A stretch of DNA of 64,000 bases from an uncultured Clostridia bacterium (GTDB lineage: Bacteria > Bacillota > Clostridia > UBA1381), in assembly GCA_934476675.1 (NCBI GenBank), contig CAKSOE010000006.1, positions 1 to 64,000 on the forward strand, read 5' to 3'. The position numbers and the translations under genes were made by a program. Position 1 is the first letter of the stretch; each line of letters begins with the position of its first letter. Below are positions 1 to 7,599 of the stretch, piece by piece. The notes under the pieces are model-generated. The model was not told the origin of the DNA, did no database searches, and saw nothing but the letters and a program-made list of their open reading frames with translations.

Positions 1-17
1 TTTTTTGCTGCAATCGT

Positions 18-54
18 AAAAAACAGACCGACACTTTTAATGCCAATCTGTTTT
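18..54 (-). terminator. Terminator of the argD-argF-GNAT operon
   Basis: An inverted repeat pairs AAAACAGA (20-27) with TCTGTTTT (47-54), with further G-U-tolerant pairing inside. Read on the minus strand, the stem is followed by a run of six T. It lies about 30 bases after the GNAT stop codon, where a Rho-independent terminator is expected. Confidence 0.7.
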
Positions 55-85
55 CAAAAAATCTTATCGGATTTTAAAGAAATTT

Positions 86-559
86 TTATAACTTCTTAGA
101 AAGCAGCGCTCTTTCATACCCTCTCGAATTATCGGAGGAGAGCAGATGAAATCCGCAGCTTTCGTAAAAATACATTAGCGGCTTGACGGTGCGGCAGGTG
201 TGCAGAAGTATTTCTTCCACGTTTGCATCACGCATAATTCCGACAGCCGTATTTATAAGCACTTTTCCTATTCCGCTGTTGCTCTTATTGTTTCTTACGG
301 CAAAACGCGTAAGATATGCCTTATTGTCCGGCGATACTTCAAGACGCACGCACCCTACTATGACATTCCGCTCAAAAGCAACAAGAACAAGCTTGTTTTC
401 CACATCACTTTTTATATCCGCATATGTTTCCTCCAAGGCGGCAACGTGCTTTGCGCCGGAGCAGCTGCGGTACTTTGTGAACGCCTCTTTTGTAAGCTCC
501 GCTATATCGTCAATATCGCTGAGTACGGCACGGCGTATACCAAAAAATATTTCCTCCAC
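86..559 (-). CDS. GNAT-family N-acetyltransferase in the arginine operon
   Basis: This small (157 aa) protein has the GNAT fold order: an N-terminal FFGIRRAVLSDIDDIAEL segment, a beta-strand core and an acetyl-CoA loop of the RxxxxxxGIG type (AVRNNKSNSGIGKVLI), then a C-terminal strand ending YFYESCGF. The GTG start at 559 is chosen because a GGAAAGGAGC ribosome binding site precedes it by about 7 bases. Longer readings run into the end of argF. The gene begins 25 bases after the argF stop and is the last gene of argD-argF-GNAT. A stand-alone N-acetylglutamate synthase role is conceivable from this position, but GNATs are promiscuous and the substrate cannot be read from sequence. Confidence 0.8.
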   Translation of the reverse strand: MEEIFFGIRRAVLSDIDDIAELTKEAFTKYRSCSGAKHVAALEETYADIKSDVENKLVLVAFERNVIVGCVRLEVSPDNKAYLTRFAVRNNKSNSGIGKVLINTAVGIMRDANVEEILLHTCRTVKPLMYFYESCGFHLLSSDNSRGYERALLSKKL

Positions 560-584
560 CGCAAATGCTCCTTTCCGAATTTTT

Positions 585-1502
585 TTAACCCATAAGTGTT
601 GCCATAACGGCTTTCTGTGCGTGCAGACGGTTTTCTGCTTCGTCAAATATCACGCTCTGCGGCCCGTCTATAACGTCCTCGGTTACTTCAAAGCCTCTGT
701 ATGCCGGCAGACAGTGCATAAATACCGCGTCCGGCTTTGCTTTCTTAAACAATTCCGCATTAACCTGGTACGGAATAAAAATCTTCTGTCTTTCCGCTTT
801 TTCGCTTTCCTGACCCATTGATACCCATGTGTCGGTGTAAACTATATCCGCGTCCTTGATTGCTTCGGCAGGGTCTTGTGTGAGAACAAGCTCTTTGCCG
901 GCAGCCTTGAAGTCCGCCTTTGCATTTTCAACAACCTCCGCATCGCACTGATAGTCCTTCGGAGTACCGATTGCGCAGTTCATTCCTGCTTTTGCACATC
1001 CGTACATAAGCGAGTGCGCCATATTGTTGCCGTCGCCCACGTATGCAAGCTTTAACCCCTCAAGCTTGCCTTTATGCTCGTATGCGGTCATTAAATCCGC
1101 AAGTACCTGACACGGATGCAATAAATCCGTCAAAGCGTTTATAACCGGAATTGACGCTTCTTCGGCAAGCTCGATAACGTCCGAATGAGCGTAGGTTCTT
1201 ATCATAATTCCGTCAAGATAGCGTTCAAGCACCTTTGCCGTATCGTGTATTGTTTCGCCGCGTCCGAGCTGTATGTCGTTTGACGATAAAAACAGCGGAT
1301 AACCGCCCAGCTGCGTCATTCCGACTTCAAACGAAACCCTTGTACGAGTTGATGATTTAGTGAAAATCATTCCGAGAGTTTTTCCTTTTAATATCGGGTG
1401 AGGTGTTCCGCTTTTCTGCTCCTTTTTAAGCCTTATTCCGAGAGAAAGCAAATCCTCTACTTCTTTTGCGGTTAAATCGTGTAAGCTGATTAAATCTTTC
1501 AT
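585..1502 (-). CDS. argF: Ornithine carbamoyltransferase
   Basis: The 305-aa product matches the normal family length. It would convert ornithine and carbamoyl phosphate to citrulline in cytoplasmic arginine synthesis. The carbamoyl-phosphate site STRTR lies near residue 55, HPCQ near residue 130, an ornithine-side DGNNMAHS motif near residue 155, and the catalytic-cysteine motif HCLP near residue 260. The ATG at 1502 is preferred: AAAGGA sits a few bases upstream and the following KDLISLHDL is the usual N terminus. The in-frame extension toward 1613 has no family similarity and would cover the argD-argF gap. It is transcribed after argD across a gap of about 107 bases. Confidence 0.96.
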   Translation of the reverse strand: MKDLISLHDLTAKEVEDLLSLGIRLKKEQKSGTPHPILKGKTLGMIFTKSSTRTRVSFEVGMTQLGGYPLFLSSNDIQLGRGETIHDTAKVLERYLDGIMIRTYAHSDVIELAEEASIPVINALTDLLHPCQVLADLMTAYEHKGKLEGLKLAYVGDGNNMAHSLMYGCAKAGMNCAIGTPKDYQCDAEVVENAKADFKAAGKELVLTQDPAEAIKDADIVYTDTWVSMGQESEKAERQKIFIPYQVNAELFKKAKPDAVFMHCLPAYRGFEVTEDVIDGPQSVIFDEAENRLHAQKAVMATLMG

Positions 1503-1609
1503 AATATTTGTTCCTTTCATATAATCAATTTCCTGCAAATGTGTAAATTCTGCGGCACCGTGGGGCGATGCCGCAGGCACACGGGTTAAGGGACCCTTGA
1601 AATTTGCAG

Positions 1610-2803
1610 TCAAATACTGCCTAAAACCATGTCCAGCTCGCTTATAAACAAGTTAATATCATTCTTTGAGATTATAAGCGGCGGTGCAAGACGTATTGTA
1701 ACTCCTTTGCAAAGGCTTGTCAAAAATCCGTCTTGGAAAAGCTTTGTAAATACCTGTTTTGCGATTTTCGCATCAAGCTCTATTCCTATAAGAAGTCCGG
1801 CGCAGCGCACGTCTGTAATCTTATCGGGATATTTTGCCTTTAAATTATTAAGCTTTTCCTTGAAATATACGCCCATTTCATTGGCGTTTTTTATAAGATT
1901 TTCATTTTCCAAAATCTTGAATACGGAAAGCCCTGCCGCGGTTGCAAACGGATTTCCGCCAAAGGTTGTGCCGTGGTCGCCCGGCTCAAAGCCGGATGCC
2001 GCTTCGGCGCTTGCGCATACCGCTCCGATCGGTATACCTCCGCCCAATGCCTTTGCACAGGTGAAAATATCGGGATAAATTCCGTACATCTGATGTGCAA
2101 ATAAATGTCCGGTACGTCCCATTCCGGTCTGAACCTCGTCAAATATCAGAAAAATCCCCTTGTCATCACAAAGCTTTCTTAATTTTCTTACATATTCCTC
2201 GTCCATCGGGTGAACACCGCTCTCGCCCTGGATAAGCTCTATCATAATCGCCGCGGTTTTGTCCGTAACCGCCTTTTCCATGGCTTCTATATTGTTCGGT
2301 TCTACCTGCTTAAAACCCGGGGTAAGCGGCTTGTACGGCTCCTGATAATGCGGCTGCCCCGTTGCGGCAACGGTTGCAAGCGTTCTTCCGTGGAACGAAT
2401 GGTCAAGCGTGATGATTTCGCTTTTGTCAATTCCTTTTTTATAAAAATAAATTTTCGCAAGCTTTATTGCGCCCTCGTTCGCTTCTGCTCCGCTGTTGCA
2501 GAAAAACACCTTTTCCGCACAGGTTGATGAAACGATTTTTTCGGCAAGCTTTGCCTGGTTTTCTATGTAATAGAGGCTTGATGTGTGAATAACCTTGTCA
2601 AGCTGCGCCTTTAAATCGGCAATAAATATCGGGTGCTTATGCCCCAGAGCGTTTACCGCTATTCCGCCGAGAAAATCGTAATACGTTTTTCCGTCGTCGG
2701 ATGTAAGCTTCATTCCGTTTCCCGATACAAAGCAAACCGGCAGTCTGTCACCGAATGTATTCATATAATATTTTTTATCTGATTCAATAATTTCGTCAAG
2801 CAT
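1610..2803 (-). CDS. argD: Acetylornithine aminotransferase
   Basis: The 397-aa protein is a full-length class-III PLP aminotransferase. It would transfer the glutamate amino group to N-acetylglutamate semialdehyde in arginine synthesis. Seen directly are the cofactor-phosphate loop CNSGAEANEGAIK, the FHGRTLATVAATGQ segment, the aspartate motif IFDEVQTGMGRTG and the Schiff-base lysine in CAKALGGGIPIGA. The ATG at 2803 follows GGAAAGGAAG. A strong promoter lies just upstream, so this is the first gene of the argD-argF-GNAT operon. No argC, argJ or argB is in the window. Confidence 0.96.
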   Translation of the reverse strand: MLDEIIESDKKYYMNTFGDRLPVCFVSGNGMKLTSDDGKTYYDFLGGIAVNALGHKHPIFIADLKAQLDKVIHTSSLYYIENQAKLAEKIVSSTCAEKVFFCNSGAEANEGAIKLAKIYFYKKGIDKSEIITLDHSFHGRTLATVAATGQPHYQEPYKPLTPGFKQVEPNNIEAMEKAVTDKTAAIMIELIQGESGVHPMDEEYVRKLRKLCDDKGIFLIFDEVQTGMGRTGHLFAHQMYGIYPDIFTCAKALGGGIPIGAVCASAEAASGFEPGDHGTTFGGNPFATAAGLSVFKILENENLIKNANEMGVYFKEKLNNLKAKYPDKITDVRCAGLLIGIELDAKIAKQVFTKLFQDGFLTSLCKGVTIRLAPPLIISKNDINLFISELDMVLGSI

Positions 2804-2829
2804 TTTTAACTTCCTTTCCGATAACGTAT

Positions 2830-2858
2830 ATTATACATCTTTTTGAATAAATTTTCAA
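2830..2858 (-). promoter_or_regulatory. Sigma-A promoter of argD
   Basis: On the minus strand TTGAAA (2858-2853) and TATAAT (2835-2830) are separated by exactly 17 bases. The -10 lies about 27 bases before the argD start. No ARG-box-like palindrome was evident. Confidence 0.8.
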
Positions 2859-2890
2859 TACTTCTTTAACATTTTCGTTGTAAAAACCAA

Positions 2891-2917
2891 AATATGCAGC
2901 ATAGAACGCTGCATATT
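2891..2917 (-). terminator. Probable terminator after trxA
   Basis: A perfect 10-bp stem pairs AATATGCAGC (2891-2900) with GCTGCATATT (2908-2917) around a 7-base loop. On the minus strand it is followed by a T-rich stretch, TTGGTTTTTA. It sits about 50 bases past the trxA stop and separates that operon from argD. Confidence 0.65.
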
Positions 2918-2968
2918 TGTGATTTGTAATGAATAATTATTCTGTTTTGACCGTAAATATACATAATA

Positions 2969-3286
2969 TCATATATATTTGTCAACAGCGTCCTCATATT
3001 CGTCCTGTGACTGTGCGCCGACAAGTTTTTCCATAACCTCGCCGTTTTTGAAAATCAGAACTGTCGGGATTGATACAATACCGTATTTTACCGCAAGCTC
3101 TGCCTCCTCGTCAACGTTAACCTTGCCGACCTTGGCTTTGCCGCTGTATTCGCGCGCAAGCTCCTCGATTATGGGAGCAACCATTCTGCACGGGCCGCAC
3201 CAGCTTGCCCAGAAATCCACAACAACGGGAATATCCGAATTGAGCACCTCATTCTCAAAACTTTCGTTTGTCAATGTTAATTCCAT
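2969..3286 (-). CDS. trxA: Thioredoxin
   Basis: The 105-aa protein has typical thioredoxin length and the redox motif WCGPC in the context FWASWCGPCRMVAPI, followed by the cis-proline SIPTVLIF loop. It reduces protein disulfides in the cytoplasm. The ATG follows a GAGGTG ribosome binding site. It is the last gene of hflX-yigZ-hypothetical-trxA. No thioredoxin reductase is encoded in this window. Confidence 0.97.
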   Translation of the reverse strand: MELTLTNESFENEVLNSDIPVVVDFWASWCGPCRMVAPIIEELAREYSGKAKVGKVNVDEEAELAVKYGIVSIPTVLIFKNGEVMEKLVGAQSQDEYEDAVDKYI

Positions 3287-3342
3287 AGTTTTTTCACCTC
3301 CGAAATTTATCTGTTGTATATTTTTTGTGATTTTGCCGATTA

Positions 3343-3966
3343 TTATTCATATGCGGGAACGCTGCTGTGAAGCATATTGCCTGCCGGAGCGGTGTAGAGC
3401 AGCTTTTCAACGAATCCCGTCTTGCTGTATGTGTATTGCTTTACAGACGTACCCGTACCCAAAACGGTATATACGGTTATGGCATATGCTCCGTCGGAGT
3501 TTTCGCCTATGTCGTAGTATATTCTGCCGTTAGAGACATTCTGATTTAACAGTATATAATAATCGTTTCCTATCTTAACTTCAAGCACCCATTTCTGCGA
3601 ATCGTTCCATAATATTTCCCCGTTGTCGCTTTCGGCGGAGGTACTGAGTTTTATTGTGTCGCGCTCGCCGTCATTGTTAAGATCGCATTTGAAGGTGTCA
3701 ACCTCCGACCATGTCTGCTCTATCGGTGATGATTCACTCTTTCCGATGTATTTTCCGGCATCGGGCGTTTCCTTGGGCGCGTCCGGCTGCGCCTGATTTA
3801 ACGCAGGCAGCGCCTCGGGCGTTGACGTGGTCTGCTTGGGAATTGCCGAGCTGATGTTTGAAGAATGTTTTGTATAGCCGGCGTAAAATCCTCCGCCGCC
3901 TATTGCCGCTGCGCATATAATGCACAGAAATACTTTTAATACCCCGTTTGATTTCTTTGCCATCAT
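3343..3966 (-). CDS. Membrane-anchored hypothetical protein
   Basis: No family is recognised. The 207-aa protein has a basic N terminus followed by one hydrophobic segment (about residues 8-30, VLKVFLCIICAAAIGGGGFYAGY). A Pro/Gln/Thr-rich spacer to about residue 85 leads to a C-terminal domain opening with the calcium-loop-like DLNNDGERD, reminiscent of FG-GAP or dockerin-type loops. This suggests an anchored extracytoplasmic domain. The start overlaps the yigZ stop as ATGA, implying translational coupling. It ends 56 bases before trxA. The loop could also be a chance Asp/Asn cluster. Confidence 0.75.
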   Translation of the reverse strand: MMAKKSNGVLKVFLCIICAAAIGGGGFYAGYTKHSSNISSAIPKQTTSTPEALPALNQAQPDAPKETPDAGKYIGKSESSPIEQTWSEVDTFKCDLNNDGERDTIKLSTSAESDNGEILWNDSQKWVLEVKIGNDYYILLNQNVSNGRIYYDIGENSDGAYAITVYTVLGTGTSVKQYTYSKTGFVEKLLYTAPAGNMLHSSVPAYE

Positions 3967-4601
3967 TCCACCTCTTTATCTATATATTTATTATCGGTTA
4001 TTTTGCATACCGCTCTGCCGTTGGTTAAGTCGGTAATTTCCGCAATGAGCCTTTCGGTACTGCACATCGGCGAACATATTTTAAACGTCACCGCACTGTC
4101 GTAGAGCGTGTCCTCGGTTATATATCCGTCCTCGGCGATTTTATGCTGAATCCTGCCGGAAAGGGTGTAGTCGGTTTTTACGGAAAGTATGTCGCATTTT
4201 TCGCGCATAATAATTCCCGATTTTTTTAACCCCTCGCTTGCGGAAGCTCCGTAAGCGTGAACCAGTCCGCCCGTTCCCAAAAGCGTTCCGCCGAAATACC
4301 GCGTCACTACCACTGCCGCATCCACAATATCCGCTTTTCTTATCGCGTCAAGTACGGGCATTCCTGCCGTACCGGACGGCTCGCCGTCGTCGGAATAACG
4401 GAATATATTGTTCGCGTCGATAACGTATGCGTAAACATTGTGCGTTGCGTCGGGGTACTTGGAGCGTATTTCCGCAAGAAATTCAAGCGCGGTGTTTTCG
4501 TCCGGCGCAGGCGTTACGTTTGTTATGAATTTGGATTTTTTCTCTATAATAAGATTTTCCGACGGTACGGCTACCGTCCTGTATCTGTCCTTATCAGACA
4601 T
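3963..4601 (-). CDS. yigZ: YigZ/IMPACT family protein (UPF0029)
   Basis: This 212-aa protein is full length for the bacterial IMPACT family. It shows the N-terminal domain hallmarks KKSKFI, THNVYAYV, the signature RYSDDGEPSGTAGMPVL and the following VVVTRYFGGTLLGTGGLVHAY. A C-terminal ferredoxin-like domain (about residues 135-205) completes the two-domain layout. The cellular role is not settled, although family members are linked to translation or stress. The start follows AAAGGAG and overlaps the hflX stop by 8 bases; the end overlaps the next gene by 4. Confidence 0.93.
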   Translation of the reverse strand: MSDKDRYRTVAVPSENLIIEKKSKFITNVTPAPDENTALEFLAEIRSKYPDATHNVYAYVIDANNIFRYSDDGEPSGTAGMPVLDAIRKADIVDAAVVVTRYFGGTLLGTGGLVHAYGASASEGLKKSGIIMREKCDILSVKTDYTLSGRIQHKIAEDGYITEDTLYDSAVTFKICSPMCSTERLIAEITDLTNGRAVCKITDNKYIDKEVE

Positions 4602-5856
4602 CTGTATACTCCTTTATTCTTTCATACATTCGCGCATCTACCAGCATTTCCATAACCGTTCCGCTTTCGGAATATTCCTCGCTGATAACCTTTTCGCTTT
4701 CGTGCAGCTCGTTTACCAGTGCGCCCTCGCTGTAAGGAATTACCGCTCTTACGCGTACCTTTTTACCGGGTGCGGTATCGGCTATCGCTTCTATAAGCTT
4801 GTCGGTATTTTCTCCGCTTTTTGCGCTTATAAACACGTTTTTGTCATAATTGCTGCTGACTATCGGCGGAGCATCGAGCTTATCGCATTTATTGAATACG
4901 CCGATTACGGGTTTTCCCGATGCGCCTATTTCGTCAAGCACGCTTTCGACAATGCTTATCTGATTATCGCGTTCGGGATTGGACGCATCAATTACGTGTA
5001 TCAGCAAGTCCGCAACTACGGCCTCTTCAAGCGTGGACTTGAATGCCTCTATAAGTTTGTGCGGCAGCTTGCGTATGAAGCCTACCGTGTCAACGAGCAG
5101 TATTTTTCGGTTATCGTCAAGTATTATCGCGCGTGAAGTGGGGTCAAGCGTAGCAAAAAGTTTATCCTCCGCAAACACGTCCGAATTGGTAAGCGTGTTT
5201 AAAAGCGTTGATTTGCCGGCATTTGTGTAGCCCACAAGCGCGGCGGTTATAATGCCGTCCTTTTCGCGCCGCTGACGTATCAGCGTGCGGTGTTTTTTCA
5301 GCTCCGCTATCTGTTCTTCAAGTGCGGATATTCTGCGGCGTATGTGGCGTCTGTCGCTTTCAAGTCTGCTTTCACCCGGGCCTCTTGTGCCGATTCCGGC
5401 GCCGGTACGGCTAAGCTCCGTTCCCAGTCCGCGCAGACGCGGCAGCCGGTATTTAAGCTGCGCAAGCTCCACCTGCAATTTACCCTCGCCGCTCTTTGCG
5501 CGCATTGCAAAAATGTCAAGTATAAGCATTGAACGGTCAAGTATTTTAACGCCGAGAAAATCCGATATGTTGCGGATTTGCACGGGCGACAGCTCATCGT
5601 CAAAAACAACCATATCCGCATCAAGCGTTTCGATTGCGGCTTTGATTTCTTCAAGCTTTCCCGTTCCCATGTATGTTGCCGCTTCAATGTCGGCTTTATT
5701 CTGCACAACCTCGCATACGGCTTCGCCGCCTGCCGTTTTAACAAGCTCGCTCAATTCCGCAATGGATTCTTCGGTTGTATCATGCAGCGCATCCCCCCTG
5801 CCGGTATGAACTCCGGCAAGTATTGCGCGTTCTTTCTTTTCTTCCGACTCAGTCAT
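4594..5856 (-). CDS. hflX: Ribosome-associated GTPase HflX
   Basis: The 420-aa protein contains the N-terminal HflX domain (GTGKLEEI, then VFDDELSPVQIRN) and the linker GTRGPGESRLESDRR. The G domain shows P-loop GYTNAGKST, G2/G3 DPTSR and VDTVGF, and G4 NKCD. HflX splits or rescues stalled 70S ribosomes under stress. ATG at 5856 is preferred because AGAGGA lies 5 bases upstream; a GTG at 5889 has no such site. It heads a tightly overlapping operon with yigZ, a hypothetical gene and trxA, from a divergent promoter region shared with secG. Confidence 0.95.
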   Translation of the reverse strand: MTESEEKKERAILAGVHTGRGDALHDTTEESIAELSELVKTAGGEAVCEVVQNKADIEAATYMGTGKLEEIKAAIETLDADMVVFDDELSPVQIRNISDFLGVKILDRSMLILDIFAMRAKSGEGKLQVELAQLKYRLPRLRGLGTELSRTGAGIGTRGPGESRLESDRRHIRRRISALEEQIAELKKHRTLIRQRREKDGIITAALVGYTNAGKSTLLNTLTNSDVFAEDKLFATLDPTSRAIILDDNRKILLVDTVGFIRKLPHKLIEAFKSTLEEAVVADLLIHVIDASNPERDNQISIVESVLDEIGASGKPVIGVFNKCDKLDAPPIVSSNYDKNVFISAKSGENTDKLIEAIADTAPGKKVRVRAVIPYSEGALVNELHESEKVISEEYSESGTVMEMLVDARMYERIKEYTDV

Positions 5857-5893
5857 AATTTCCTCTTTATCCGATAATATTATTTCCACATAT

Positions 5894-5902
5894 ATTATAC
5901 CA
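5894..5902 (-). promoter_or_regulatory. Extended -10 promoter of hflX
   Basis: On the minus strand the sequence reads TGGTATAAT, a TATAAT -10 hexamer with an upstream TG. No good -35 is visible. It lies about 38 bases before the chosen hflX start and is back-to-back with the secG promoter. Confidence 0.6.
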
Positions 5903-5962
5903 AACTTTAACCGTTTCGTACAGTAAATTTTGAAAAAAAAATAAATTTTTTTGAAAAATCTA

Positions 5963-5990
5963 TTGTAAAATCACAAATTTATGGTATAAT
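5963..5990 (+). promoter_or_regulatory. Promoter of secG
   Basis: TTGTAA (5963-5968) and TATAAT (5985-5990) are 16 bases apart. The -10 is preceded by TGG, so it is also of extended type. It lies about 42 bases before the secG start. Confidence 0.7.
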
Positions 5991-6032
5991 GGATAGGTAT
6001 TAATATATTTTCAAAGAAACGGAGGTTTGGAA

Positions 6033-6284
6033 ATGGATAAATTCTTTCTGGCGCTTCATCTGGTAGTGGCATGTATACTTATATTTGTAGTGCTTGCTCA
6101 GGAGGGCAAAGACCCCGGTATGAAGGGTATTCAGGGTGCGTCTTCCGATATGGGCGACTCCTTCTTCAAAAAAGCGGGCGGTACAACAAAGGAAGCTATG
6201 TTTATCAGACTGACAACGACAGTTGCAATTCTTTTCCTTGTTACGACTCTCGTATTGGTTGTGCTTACGGCTTCACCGTCATAA
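6033..6284 (+). CDS. secG: Protein translocase subunit SecG
   Basis: The 83-aa protein has the SecG layout of two transmembrane helices (about residues 4-22 and 55-79) joined by a Gly-rich cytoplasmic loop with VLAQEGKDPGMKG, which parallels the family VLLQ-x-GK motif. It would be the accessory subunit of SecYEG. The ATG at 6033 is 7 bases after GGAGG; a TTG two codons earlier sits too close to that site. The loop is less Gly-rich and lacks the common FG motif, so the call rests on size, topology and the loop motif. It is monocistronic between a promoter and a terminator. Confidence 0.85.
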   Translation: MDKFFLALHLVVACILIFVVLAQEGKDPGMKGIQGASSDMGDSFFKKAGGTTKEAMFIRLTTTVAILFLVTTLVLVVLTASPS

Positions 6285-6300
6285 TTTAAACAGGAATAAA

Positions 6301-6341
6301 AACCGCCCGTGTCCGCAAAAATCGGACATGGGTGTTTTTTT
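6301..6341 (+). terminator. Terminator after secG
   Basis: A 12-bp stem pairs 6304-6315 with 6323-6334 (two G-U pairs) and is followed directly by seven T (6335-6341). It lies about 20 bases after the secG stop and is a textbook intrinsic terminator. Confidence 0.9.
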
Positions 6342-6354
6342 GCGTAAAATCGGC

Positions 6355-6383
6355 TTGAAAAGCTGCGTAATTTGTGATATTAT
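6355..6383 (+). promoter_or_regulatory. Promoter of mnmA
   Basis: TTGAAA (6355-6360) and TATTAT (6378-6383) have a 17-base spacer. The -10 ends 29 bases before the mnmA start. Confidence 0.75.
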
Positions 6384-6412
6384 AGCATTATATTTATGCG
6401 GAGGAAACGTAA

Positions 6413-7492
6413 ATGATAAATGACGGTATAAAAAAAGCGGTTATCGCTATGAGCGGCGGCGTTGATTCGAGCGTTGCGGCGCTTTTGACGGCGGATATGG
6501 GGTTTGAGTGTATCGGCGCGACCATGAAGCTTTTTAATAATGACGATATAGGCGAGAAAAGGGAAAATTCCTGCTGTTCGCTTGAGGATGTGGAGGATGC
6601 GCGCAGTGTGGCGCACTCTCTCGGAATGAAATATTATGTGTTTAATTTTTCGGATTGTTTTCGTGAAAATGTAATAGATAGGTTTATAGACGCCTATGAA
6701 AACGGCAGAACGCCAAATCCCTGCATTGACTGCAACAGATATTTGAAGTTTGACAAATTGTATCAGAGAACGCGTGAAATAGGGTTTGATTATGTTGTTA
6801 CGGGGCATTATGCGAGGATTGAGCATAACGGCGAAAGGTATATACTGAAAAAAGCGCTTGACGATACAAAGGATCAGAGCTATGTGCTGTACTCCATGAC
6901 GCAGGAGCAGCTTGCGCATACGCTTTTTCCTCTGGGGGCGCTAAAAAAGACCGAGGTAAGGGAAATTGCCGAAAAACATGGTTTTATAAATGCAAAAAAG
7001 CATGACAGCCAGGACATATGCTTTGTGCAGACGGGCGGATATGCGGATTTTATACGCCAATATACCGGCAAAGACTATGCCGCGGGGGATTTCAAGGACA
7101 CAGACGGAAACGTTATCGGACGGCATAAGGGCATTATTAATTATACGATCGGACAGCATAAGGGCTTGGGAATATCGACGGACGAGCCGCTGTATGTAAA
7201 AGAAATATGCGTGAAAGACAATACGGTAATTTTGTGTAAAAGCGAGGAGCTTTTTTCGAGAAAGCTCACAGCGAAAAATATAAATCTGATTTCGACCGAC
7301 AGTATCGAAAAGCCTATGCGTGTAACTGCAAAGGTGCGCTACCGTCAGACGGAGCAGCCGGCGACGGTGGTTCAGACGGGTGAGGATACGCTTGAATTTG
7401 AGTTTGACGAACCGCAGCGCGCCGTAACAAAGGGTCAGGCGGTTGTGATTTATGATGGCGATACGGTTGTCGGCGGAGGAACAATACAATAA
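6413..7492 (+). CDS. mnmA: tRNA-specific 2-thiouridylase MnmA
   Basis: The 359-aa protein is full length. It adds sulfur to U34 of tRNA-Lys, -Glu and -Gln. Visible are the ATP pyrophosphatase P-loop SGGVDSS, the first catalytic cysteine in TPNPCIDCNRYLKF, the tRNA-binding region VVTGHYAR, DQSYVLY, and the second catalytic cysteine in SQDICFV. The C-terminal beta-barrel begins near GQHKGLGI. The ATG follows GGAGG. The promoter suggests an independent unit. No cysteine desulfurase is adjacent. Confidence 0.97.
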   Translation: MINDGIKKAVIAMSGGVDSSVAALLTADMGFECIGATMKLFNNDDIGEKRENSCCSLEDVEDARSVAHSLGMKYYVFNFSDCFRENVIDRFIDAYENGRTPNPCIDCNRYLKFDKLYQRTREIGFDYVVTGHYARIEHNGERYILKKALDDTKDQSYVLYSMTQEQLAHTLFPLGALKKTEVREIAEKHGFINAKKHDSQDICFVQTGGYADFIRQYTGKDYAAGDFKDTDGNVIGRHKGIINYTIGQHKGLGISTDEPLYVKEICVKDNTVILCKSEELFSRKLTAKNINLISTDSIEKPMRVTAKVRYRQTEQPATVVQTGEDTLEFEFDEPQRAVTKGQAVVIYDGDTVVGGGTIQ

Positions 7493-7516
7493 ATTTCCAT
7501 AAAAATAATTTTGTTT

Positions 7517-7532
7517 TGTTGTTATTCCAACA
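7517..7532 (+). promoter_or_regulatory. CRP/FNR-geometry operator upstream of hcp
   Basis: The inverted repeat TGTTG-N6-CAACA has the 5-6-5 geometry of CRP/FNR-family sites. If TATACT (7554-7559) is the -10, the start point falls near 7566 and the repeat is centred at about -41.5, the class II activator position. No -35 hexamer is recognisable, as expected for an activator-dependent promoter. HcpR, FNR or NO-responsive relatives commonly control hcp; which one acts here is inference. Confidence 0.5.
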
Positions 7533-7544
7533 TACTTTTTTGCT

Positions 7545-7575
7545 TTGATGTAATATACTGCAAGCATAACATCAA
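7545..7575 (+). promoter_or_regulatory. Inverted repeat spanning the putative hcp -10
   Basis: TTGATGT (7545-7551) and ACATCAA (7569-7575) are perfect inverted arms 17 bases apart. They bracket the likely -10 (TATACT, 7554-7559) and the start point. This could be a second operator or a short 5' UTR structure. Confidence 0.35.
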
Positions 7576-7599
7576 TCAAAAAAACGGAGGAATTTATAT

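Noticed and set aside
1503..1613. N-terminal extension of the argF frame
   Set aside because: No ornithine carbamoyltransferase similarity; the ribosome site and the normal N terminus support 1502.
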